From Omphiscola glabra (Eukaryota > Mollusca > Gastropoda > Lymnaeidae): a stretch of DNA of 64,000 nt. The notes under the pieces were generated by a model. That model saw nothing but the letters and a program-made list of their open reading frames with translations. It was not told the origin of the DNA and searched no databases. Both the position numbers and the translations under genes were made by a program. The stretch is taken from NCBI GenBank assembly GCA_964017045.1, contig OZ024807.1, positions 12,843,241-12,907,240 on the forward strand, read 5' to 3'. Below, piece by piece: positions 26,232-38,300 of this stretch. Numbering within the stretch: the stretch's first letter is position 1; each line of letters opens with the position of its first letter.

Positions 26232-29200
26232 TTATGCCGCAACTGCCATCCCTCTTGCCATCATGGCCTCTTCCATCGTAGGTGGTCTCACTGTGGACAT
26301 GTTGGAAAAAAAACATTCAGAGGCATATGGTGAAATGTGTGCCAACCTAAATTATCTTGTCATTCTACAATTTCATATCAACAATTGAGCTCACCACTGA
26401 TACCCTGGGGCCTGTTGCATGTAAAATCAATGCTGGGTGCTAATTTAATCGGCAAACATCTTTGAAAATTCTTACTAACTACCATAACACGTCACATTAT
26501 AGCACCCCACCCTAAACCAAGTTGGGATACAAACAGCCTATTTAGAATGTCCTTAATTTTAATGACATTTATACGCGGGGACCGAAAAAAACTTAAGCAA
26601 CGAAAAATCTATTTTCCATCAAAGGACCCTGTACGTCTAGAATAAATGGATGCAAATTTGTACTTTGTCAGTTAACTAGAAGACACTTCTGGCCCAGAAA
26701 TCACTGATTTTTCTGCTTTCCTGTGACTTACCATATCCTGGACAGCACATTCTGTAAGGCAATGTTCCCATTAGCATGTTTTCTTGGCAACTCATTTTCA
26801 GGTATCTGTTGTGAGGCAAACAACGTTAGTGAATGAAAGTTTTGTAGAGATTATTTTTCAAAATCTTTTCTTAAGATTTCTGAGCAATAACGTTGCTTTC
26901 AGCAACTTAAAAAAAAAGAACATAGGACTCAAAATAAAATTAAACAACCCATCAAAACAAAATTTTTCTTATAAGGCATTTGTAAAATTTAATATTGAAC
27001 AATTGGGGTGGGGGCGGGGTTAATGCTGAAAATTTGACAAAACATACATACAAGTAACACACTTTTAAAGAATCCCTATTTGTGTTCTCTCTCTCTACCG
27101 CCCCCTCCCTAAGGCTCGCAACCACACATTTTTTCACGCCTATGAACTATATTAATATTCTAATGACCCACCCACTTTTCAACCACAGATTTATTTCATT
27201 AAAAACTTAAGAAAAACAAAAGAAAATATTACGCACCAAACGCAAGTGCGATATTCTTTTGAAAAGAATCTAATTAAGCGCAGTTATCGGGAATTTCATT
27301 TTATCTTCCCCTTAGGAAACTTTAAAACAAAAAATTTTTGGGCTTTGGACTGAAAATTTGATAGAATGTGTTTCACCGGCTACGAGTCTACCTGCCAAGT
27401 TTCAGCTTGATAGTTAGACGGGAAGTGGGTCAATTAGCCGTCCGAAGATTGTTGTCAGCCAGCCACAAAGAGAAAGCAAAGGTTAATATAAAGGTTTTAA
27501 AAATGAGGTCACGAAAGGATGAAGACGTGTAAAGTTTCTTCTTCACACGTTCAAATCCACACGAGACTGTCTCCTCCACACGAGACTGTCTCCTCCACAC
27601 GAGACTGTCTCCTCCACACGAGACTGTCTCCTCCACACGAGACAGTCTCTTCCACACGAGACTGTCTCCTCCACACACCAACACGCACCTGGACCATGAG
27701 TGGTGAGCTGTTTGTTGAAATCTGATTGAATTGTTAGACTGGGTTTTCATTGTATGGGTCATATAAAGCAGTCTTGTGTTACTGTGTACTCATGAAATCT
27801 ATCTAATGGGTTGTAGTCTTACTTTGTGGTCATGGAATCAATCTAATGGGTTGTAGTCTTACTTTGTGGTCATGAAATCGACCTAATGGGTTGTAGTCTT
27901 ACTTTGTGGTCATGGAATCGATCTAATGGGTTGTAGTCTTACTTTGTGTCATCGACTTTTGATCCTAATTACGGTATATCAACAAACCTCACATACATCT
28001 CTGACAACTGTTGTGTCCAGACACATACCTGACAACTGCTGTGTACAGATACACACAGGTACCCGACAACTGCTGTGTACAGACACACACAGGTACCTGA
28101 CAACTGCTGTGTCAAGAAACATATCTGACAACTGTAGTGTCCAGAAACAACCTGACAACTATTGTGTCCAGAAACAACCTGACAACTATTGTGTCCAGAC
28201 ACACACTGGTACCTGACAACTGTTGTGTCCAGAAACATATCTGACAAGTGTTGTATCCAGAAACAATCTGAAAACTATTGTGTCCAGACACACACTGGTA
28301 CCTGACAACTGTTGTGTCAAGAAACATATCTGACAACTGTTGTGTCAAGAAACATATCTGACAACTGTTGTGTCCAGAAAAACCTGACAACTATTGTGTC
28401 CAGACACACACTGTTACCTTAAAACTGTTGTGTCCAGAAACATACCTGACAACTATTGTGTCCAGACACACACTGGTACCTGACAATTGTTGTCTCCAGA
28501 AACATATCTGACTGACAACTATTATGTCGAGACACACACCCGTACCTGACAATTGACAGCTGATGTGTCCAGACACACATCGGTGCCTGTATACTGCTGT
28601 GTCCAGGAATATAAGACCCATAATCCCCAACGTTTAGCGCTACTGACCTGTTTCTCATGATCGCTATCTGTTCCATATTCTCTGGGCTCATCACACCCTC
28701 AGCCGCAGACGGACTCATCATGAGCATCTGTGAGATGCTGGAACAATCAACCGGGGCGCTTTGACCTGAAGCTGGCGCGCCCTCTGCTCCGACTGGTGGG
28801 GCTAATTCAAAACAAATAGTTCACCATAAATACTGTTGGAAAAACATATTTTTGTTTTTAAAAAAATTAGACCAGGGCGAAATACCACCTCGTGAGTGGG
28901 GGGCACCGCTACTGTAACAAAATCATGGTATCGGTATCGAGTAGACGCGTAGTGATAACTGTAATCGCTATTGCTTTATTTTCGTTTTACTATTTTTTTT
29001 TTTTTAACATTCTCTCTGATGCTATTGAATATCAGTGCTAGAGGTAAGTAATGAAACATTAAGTTTCTAACATTCCTGTATTCGATTATGTTGTGTAAAA
29101 AAACTGAGCCACCTTCTTTCTTCTTAGCTCAGCGCAGAACAGTTAATAAAGAAGGTGTTGTAAGAAAACCGATAAACGGTTTCCCCCCCCCCCCCCCCCA

Positions 29201-29284
29201 ACCCATCCCGATTACAAACTACAGTTTATCAAATACGTTCAGGTTAACAGTAATCAAAGATTTTATTATTTTTACCACTGCCAC

Positions 29285-29347
<63 letters not shown>

Positions 29348-32300
29348 GAATCTTGCGTCTTCACGAGACGATCGAGTAGCAATGGACGCATGGACTCTTC
29401 ATCAAATGGCTCATGACGAGGCCAATCCTGGAATTACAGTAATAAAAATACAATCTCGGCTGCATTTCTCGCAGGAGAACATTGACTCCTGGTTAAACTT
29501 GGTCTTCCGTAATGCTCCTTTTGCGGCACTGGCTTAGCTTCCCGAACCTTTCGCCTCTTTAACACTATATTATTACTAGTAAATATATATATATATAAGT
29601 TGCAGAGCACAGCTCTGGTATGAATTCACATTTTTTTTAAAACACCAAAAACACCTTAAGTATAGATCTAGCTCAATAGCGCTAACAACTTATTTAGTAA
29701 CGATTTAAGAAAAAAAAATTTTTTTTTTGAAATAGAAAAAAGTATTCGGGGTAAAAATGTGTGTATGTGTTGGGGGGGGGGGGTTATTATTTAAAACTTA
29801 CTTGGTCCTTCTTGTTTCGGTTGTGGCTGGGGCGCCATGCTTCCCATGAAGCCTTTCATTACGGTGGATGGCGTGAGACATTGCTCCAGCATGTTCTAGG
29901 GGAGGGAGGGGTCGAGATGATGACGAATTAGTAATGTGTAAAGGTCCGATAATTCGTATGCTAGAGTTATGTCAAATATTATTATTATTATAAGAAGTTT
30001 TTTTATAGCGTAGTACCCCAACCTAGGGCTGGGCTCACCGCGCTGTACATACAATTTAACAAACATAATCATGAACCTAAAAATTAACATACATTAATTA
30101 AATAAAATAAAACAAATGTGTATTCACCCCAACCATTCCATAACATTTTAAATGTCAAGCCATGGACGGCACCCAGCAGTATCGTCTATCGGTCAGTAGG
30201 GGGGAATCAGTCAGGATAGTAGTAGAGTTTAAAGAGATGTGTTTTGAGTACAGTTTTGAAGGCTGTGATGGTTGGTATATTGCGGATGTGTAGGGGAAGA
30301 GAATTCCATTGTTTGGGGGCACAGTAAGTGAAAGATCTTTCACCGTATGTTTTTGTGCGAATCTTGGGGACAGAAAGAATACGCACGTCTGCGGAGGAGC
30401 TAAACTGTCGAATGGGTGAATAGACTGTGAGAAGTTCGGTTAGATAGGAAGGGCAGGAATTCGAGAAAAAGTTGTGGCACAGAACAGAGAGTTTGTAATC
30501 AATCCGTGCTTGCACAGGGAGCCAATGAAGTGAATGAAGTAGTGGTGTGACGCCACTGTGAGAATGACGGCTAATAAACATTGTTACTTATCTCTAAATC
30601 AACTAAATGGTCATAGAATTTCTACATGTTGAACATTAAAAAGACGATCACGATACTATAACAATCAATCAACAACTGGGTTTTTCTTATTTAGACCACG
30701 GTAAGGCATCATGTTCACACTAGCAATCATGCCCACCTGCCCATGCCCAGGCTAAAAATCCCATGCTTAACTCTATGCCCACCAACCCAAGCCTTCCAGC
30801 CCATGTTCACCAACCCAAGCCCCCCCCCCCCCCAGAACATGACCTTCAGCCCATGCTCTCCCGTCCTAAGCTCTTCAGCCTATGCCCGCCAGCCCATACC
30901 ATCTAGCCTGTGCCCATCAACCCAAGCCCTCCAGCCCATGCCCTCTAACCCGAGCCCTCCAAACCATGCAGCCGACCATTACCTTGGTTTGTTTGGGCAT
31001 CATATACTCCATCATCAGTCTCATGTTGGCACCCTGGGGTCCACCGTGGACCATTTGGGCCAGATCACAGACTTCTCCCGCCTGGGGACTGGCACAGCCC
31101 CACATCATGGCTGAAATAGGAGCAACATAGATAAACCCATTTGGGAGATGGAACAACGCCCACATTATGGCTGAAACAGGCACTGCATAAACTAACCCAA
31201 CGGGGATCGCATTTTATCACATTTGGCCTGAGCGGGGAGTACTGCTTGTGAAGGTGTGTATGTGTGTTGGTGCGTATCCGGAAAATTGATCGAAAGAAAT
31301 TTCGTCGACGGAAAATTGATCGACGAAAATTTGATCGAATGGAAATTTGGTCGAATCTTCTTTTCAGTCTACACGTTAAAATTTTGCTTCAAATTTCTTT
31401 TTGAACGCATTAGTTCATTTTACTATGTAGTATAGTGCGTTCAAAAAGAAATTAGACGAAAATTTTAACGTGTGAACTAAAAAAAAGATTCGTCCAAATT
31501 TCCGTTCGATCAAATTTCCGTCGATCAATTTTCTGTCGACGAAATTTCTTTCGATAAAATTTCCGGTAACCGTGTTGGTGTGGCATCTTTCACCACATTG
31601 GAGACGATCGAATGGTGCGCTGTTGTGGGGGGAGATTAAACATAGGAGTTCCAAGAGGCGCCAGCTTGATTAGAGGGAAACACGCGGGAACTGATGACCA
31701 GTGATATAGGTAGGTTTGAGATGCTTTTTAAACCACCCCACAGACTTTCGAATCTCACCGACGAGAGGAAGATTTTTAGGAGAAGCTCTGGCGAAGGAAG
31801 ACTGTTGACGATGGCTTTGGCTGTCCCAATACTTAAGAGCAGGGTTCACCACACACAAAATCTATTCTTGCAGTGGTGTTGGTATATAGAGGGGTAAGGA
31901 GGGAGTGGGGGTCCGCTTAGTGTGGCACTTTTTTCCCATTTATATTGAGTGGTGTAATTTTCTGCCAACTGCAGTTTTTTTTTTTCGTAGAAGATGAAAA
32001 AAAAATTAATCATTTTGCCCGCCCCGGGTGGCACTAACCCTAGCCACGCCACTGTTTTTGTTGCTTCTCTTATATCACTGATTAACGTGAAAATTATTTT
32101 GGTCTCTTACCCATGGAAGCCATCTGTCCATGACGACCGTGAAGGGTGGTGCTGGGGTCGACACACCCATGGGCTTCGTAGTACGCCTTGTGGCCCAGCT
32201 GTGTGGCCCACTTAACGACCATCTGCTTCATCTGGGAAATAAATTCGTCAACGTGTAGAATGATAATACGTTCTGTAATTAGTACGAGGAAGTTGATGGA

Positions 32301-35300
32301 AAGTTGAGGAAACTGACGACAAACTAACCTCTACGATTTCAATGCTAATTTTTTTTAAAAAAACGTAAAGGATATACACATGATTAAGCGTCACGTACGT
32401 GATTCCCCCCCCCCCCCCCCCCAAACCCCATTTCTTTTAAATCTCTCTATAAATTTTCTAACTTCTAAGCCTAACAGGCAACAGGAAGACTTATGAAGTA
32501 AATTAATTGCACGAAAAGCTGTGAAGTGGGCGATGTCGAGAGGGAAATGCACATTTGTTAAGATACGTATTAAGATATTTATTTGTTTTCAGGAATAAAT
32601 AAAACAGTAGAGGGTCTAATAATGAAATTGAAGAGCTCCACAAAGTTTTTATAAGTTAATATATACATTTTTTACCGATTAATTACAGTGTTACGTAGCC
32701 GAATAATCGGTGATGCGCCGATTTGGTTATCGGTGCAAACAAAATAAAGGTAAAAAAAAAAAGGGGGGGGGGGAATGCAGGTTGTTTAATTAAGATCAAG
32801 GTGTGGGGGACTTGAATGTTTAATTAAGATCAAGGGGTCGGGGACTTGTAGGGATTTTATTTTCACTGGAAAGAATGATTATATAGAGAAAAACATATTG
32901 GTTAAAATACATTTTTTATTTTATTTTTATATTTTATTTTTCTTGTCATTGAAACCATTTTCTCGATGTATTGCCAATTTCTATAATAATGTCTATGTCA
33001 TAAAAGTAATGGGAACATGAACTCACTCCGCCACTGATGGGCATAATCCCGTGACCGGCAGCGCCACCGTGTGGTTGACTCAGGCCGTGGCCCCCCATGC
33101 CGCTGATCATGTTCATCATATTGCTCATTGGATTAGGTGCTGGTGCTGCCCCTGGTGGAGGTCCTGCTTTTTTTTTTTTTTTTTTTTTTTTGGTTTGGGG
33201 GGGAGGGGGTGGAAAAGATAGGAAAGCTCTTTCAGCTGCTATATTACTAATATCTGACTTTAAAGACATAATGAAAGGGAAAGGGGGTGGTTGACTGCGA
33301 TTCTGTTATTAGAAGAAAAAAAAATCACAAACACACAAAAAATGTACACACGCTAAGGCACAACTTGAAACCAGTCGATAAAAAAAAATGGAGGGGAAAA
33401 AAAAACTTGTTGACATTTATTAATTTTTTTTTAAATTAAAAAGAGAGCTTTCTTCAGTAAGGAAATAAATTTAAAAAAATGAACAGAAAAATACATTGGA
33501 CTCATAGGCATTTTAAGCTGTGTCTAGTCCGAAGAGAAACCGCCCAAACATCACCCCCATGTATATGTTGTGACGTAAAGTGCACATGTTTTAACCTACG
33601 TTGTATCTATTGTGTGTGACCAACGTTATTGTACATGTTGCTGCTTACGTTGTACATGGTGTGACCTACATAGTACATGTTGTGACCTACATAGTACATG
33701 TTGTGACCTACATAGTACATGTTGTGACCTACATAGTACATGTTGTGACCTACATTGTTCATATCGTGACTTAGACTATTGTACATGTTGTGACTGACAC
33801 TGTACCCGTTTTGAATTACCTTGTGCATTTTTAAAAGCATTCAGAAGAACTTGGGGCGCCTGTGGGGATGGAAACTGTGATGCCGTTCTGTCAGCACTAA
33901 TTGCGTTTTGATGAGCTGAAAATGTCGTTTAAAAAAAACAAATGTATTTGGCAGTGTCAGAAGATCTAAATTTACATTATAGATTCAAACTAATATATAT
34001 ATATATAAATCGCGGTTATTTCGTTTGGTTCGGAGCCAAAAACTTCCTTATTTCATAACAATTTGAACAGACATTGCCAATAACGCAGGAGACTAAAGAT
34101 GGACTTATCAGGTGGCACATATCAGGAGACTAGAGATGGACTTATCAGGTGGCACATATCAGGAGACTAGAGATAAACTTATCAGGTGGCACATATCAGT
34201 AGACTAAAGATGGACTTATCAGTTGGCACATATCAGGAGACTAGAGATGGACTTATGAGGTGGCACATATCAGGAGACTAGAGATGGACTTATCAGGTGG
34301 CACATATCAGGAGACTAGAGATAAACTTATCAGGTGGCACATATCAGTAGACTAAAGATGGACTTATCAGTTGGCACATATCAGGAGACTAGAGATGGAC
34401 TTATCAGGTGGCACATATCAGGAGACTAGAGATGGACTTATCAGGTGGCACATGTTGAGCCCAAAACAAAGGTAGGTAATATTTTGAAGGCGCCAAAGAA
34501 GATTATTTAGGAAATCATAAAATAATGATTGTTTTCATTCAATTGGGTTTATAAAAAAACAACATCTATAAAAATTTAGACTAAAGATATATTTAGGTCG
34601 AAATACATCACCAAAAAAATCACATAGCAACACGATTAATCTACATACCAAAACATGCATCCATTTAACAAAGCGTTAACATTCACCCCCCCCCCCCCCT
34701 TTCCTTGAAAAACATGAAAAGCTAATTTTTGGAGGGTTGGGGGTGTGGCTGAAAATTTGAAAGAATGTGTTGTCATCGACGAGTCTATGTGCCAATTTTC
34801 AGCTTGATAGGATGAAGGGAAATGGGTAATTGATTCTTCCGAAGATTTTGCTTTAAGCTCACGAAAAAAGCGAAGGTTAATATGAAGTATTTAAACAAAA
34901 GCACAGCTTCTAATTGAGGTTCAATTTTAGCCCACACTTTCTTTCATTTCATAGTAATTCGGTTAACAATGACCCATATAATGTGTCGTGATGCGGGCGA
35001 CCGGCCATCGGATCGTTTTCATGCAGCCCACAGGCTGAAATGGGAAACTGATGTAGATCGATTTTCAATTATTGTATGTCATGGGTTCTCTCAAACGTTT
35101 TGAAATCTATACTAGTAAATAAAATATGCAAAAATTATGTATACCACCGGTAACAAAGCAATGTGGCACAAGAAACACATTCTCCAAAGTTTGAGAGCTG
35201 TATATCTATATTTTGAATCTGCAAAATCCCCTGATAAAAGAGGCCGTCAACTGTTGAAAGTAGACCTAATAAATAATGGTTTATATGTAAGGAACAATGT

Positions 35301-38300
35301 TATGAAGGATGACGTGCTCCTAGCACATCTATCTCGCGTCCCACGTGCATGATCCCTCGTGAACTCTCGTGACCGCCTTTGAAGTGTGGCTAGAAAAACC
35401 TTATTTACAACATAAATTCTAGTCAGGAGAACTGTCGAAAATAATAGAAGATTCTGGATAAAACGGGAAGGCAAAACAATGTGTTAGGTGGTTCGAGAGA
35501 CCTTAGTAGGAAATGCCTATAAAAAGGGCTGACCGATAGGGAGGAGGAGAGATTTTGTTTTGATCACGAGATATGCTGTGTCATACTTTGTTGTGTGTAG
35601 AGTTTTCTATTTCCTCATACAATTTTGTGCTCATTGTATTTTTATATACAGTACCGGTACCAGCAAATCTGTAAGTTTATAATTTCAATCATATTTCTCT
35701 TGCTGTTATTATTTAATTAAAGTTCACAAATTAAAAAGTTATTAATTGTAATTAGCTCTGGCCTTGATTGTCGTTATATTTGTTATTATTTTTAAATGTT
35801 GGTATCGTCCTTTATTATGGACCGTTTCTAGAACGAGCCATAGTCTAAAATTAAGAGATTAAATTCTCAATTCATAACGGTCCGTAATAAACAACATCTA
35901 ATTTTTCTCCAGGAGGGGGGTCAAAATTGCTCAAACCACGGGGCTGCAGAGACGTAAATAATAAAATCGAAATTTTTTAACCCCTTCTTCTACTTCTTCT
36001 ACCATTTGTCTAAACCAGTGGTCGGCAAACTCATTAGCCAAAAGAGCCAAAAACCCAGCAGCGGGCCGATTAAAAAAATGTTTGAGAGCCCAATTTCTTT
36101 CAAGAACCCCAGTTAAGAACCACGTTTTTCGGAGTCAAACCCGATTTTTGGTTGACTGGCTGAGCCGCACTCAAGTCGCCGGAGAGCCGCCTCGGGCTGA
36201 GATTTGCCGACCACTGCTCTAAACTAACAATACGATCCTTGTAGCAGCACCGTAACTCCCACTTCGGAATTATTTTATTGTTATCTCTGGACCATAATAA
36301 CGCTGTCGTATGGATTTTTAAAAATGATTTTATTCCATAAATCCACACTAGAACAATCATGTAAGTCCTATTATTTTGAGACGTTACCTGTTATAGTCAT
36401 ATTCACGGTCCTGTTCATAAGATAAAAAGGCATTATCACTATGCGGAACTATGAAAAATCTGGAAGGAAAAAAAGTATAATTTAACAGACTTACATCCGG
36501 GCATCTGAGAAGCGAAAGAGAAAAGTGGACTTCCTGAATATGGGCTCGGGCTCTGGAAGGCACTCAACAGATTGTAAAGTTGACATTCTGTACATAGACA
36601 AAATATTTGTTGATTATTATTTTGTTTTTAAAATAAGCATGTTTTCGTTATAATAGTTAAAGAATTTATAAAGTCAAACAACTGCAACTACATTATGTTT
36701 CAGGTAATTTGACATGTCATACGGAGCATGACTGATAAGTTTGACATGTCATACGGAGCATGACTGATAAGTTTGACATGTCACACGGAGCATGACTGAT
36801 AAGTTTCTTTCTAGCCTAAAGAAGCTTTCCAATAAAATTTGAGAAAAAAAAGTTTTTACAAAAATAAAGCACCAGCTGTAATCTTATGAGAACCACGCTG
36901 CTGTAATTATTGGTTTATTATATAACATTTTTAAATTATTACATGTATATTAATCATTAAGCTCTTCTCGTTCTCATTCATTCTTTGGACATCTTACGAA
37001 GTGTACTCATCACAAACATTTGTCTCGCACAATTATGGTCACACACATAATGACTAACGTTTCATAATTTTACGACAAGAAGTTCAAGGTTAAACTGGGT
37101 CACCGCTGTAAAATTGACCCTATGCTTTAAAAAGTGTAAATTTGTTGCAGGGTTGTCATACACAAACTACAAAAGCATTATTTTCAGGAAGTCACTCCGT
37201 CATTTTTGACACGTTGAGGAATTTAGACGTTCCGTTTGAAATATTCTCACGGCGTGCACGAGTTCCTTATAACATGTCACTAAATATATATTTTTAAAAT
37301 TTATTTTATTTAAAGTCGACTCAGTCTGAAGGGCTAATTTAAAAAATAATTAATTTGAACCTTTTCTTGAAAGAAAATGGTGGACCATGGTTGGGGGGGG
37401 GGGGTACGGCAGAGAATTTTCACTTGACTTTTATTTTTATGGGCCCTCTATCATTTTTCGGTTATGTTCCCCTGGATTAAAAACTGAATCGTTCAATTTT
37501 TTTCTTTCCACGACACAACTTTCCGCTGGTTACCGGAAATTTGATCGAAAGAAATTTCGTCGACAGAAAATTGATCGATGGAAATTTGATAGAACGGAAA
37601 TTTGGTCGAATCTTTTTTTTTTCAGTTCACACGTTAAAATGTTCGTCAAATTTCTTTTTGAACGCAATATACTAAACAGTAAAACAAAATAATGCGTTCA
37701 AACAGAAATTTGACGCAAAATTTTATCGTGTAAACTAAAAATAAGATTCGACCTAATTTCCGGTCGATCAATTTTCGGTCGACGAAATTTCTTTCGATCA
37801 AATTTCCGGATTCGTTTTCCGCTGCATCGACCGCAGGGTCTGCCGACTACTCTGTGGTCTAGACCTCATCTCAGAAAAAAAGCTCGGAGGTTCTTAATTC
37901 AATAGTAATTTTTTTTTCAAGTTTTCAAATCTTTTTCAAAGTTAGAAAAGTAATTTAAACCCAACCTCTCACTTCTGGTACCCGGGTGCGAATAGCCACT
38001 TCTTATTTTTAACACCAATAGTATTTGTTATTAATTTCTTTTCCAATGTGAAGATCCACCTTGATGTAAATAAAGGCCTTCATACACACGTAATACAAAT
38101 ATACAGGTTGATTAAATCAAATCAGATGTAACAAGGAAGCAACAAAGATGTCAACGATGTCAACGTTGTAACAGAGATGTCAACAAACATGTCAATAAAG
38201 CTGTAACAAATATGTCAACAATGATTTCACAAAGATGCCACAAAGATGTCAACAAACATGTCAAAACGATGTAACAAGGATGTCAACAAACATGTCAGCT

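Noticed and set aside
27926..28390. Overlapping open frames on both strands rich in QLSGT/DNCCVQ-type repeats
   Set aside because: They lie within the minisatellite at 27995-28615; the openness comes from the repeat unit and there is no splice or start context.
30743..31130. Plus-strand Pro/Ser-rich frames
   Set aside because: The antisense of the real exon 30983-31110 plus a cccatgcccaccaa-type low-complexity tract.
33607..33840. Minus-strand frame with MYYVGHN repeats
   Set aside because: A 21 bp tandem array translated by chance; it also runs in a different frame from the real exon at 33820-33915.
34085..34455. Regularly spaced repeats that could resemble a CRISPR array
   Set aside because: The whole unit repeats with no variable spacers, and the genome is eukaryotic; this is a minisatellite.
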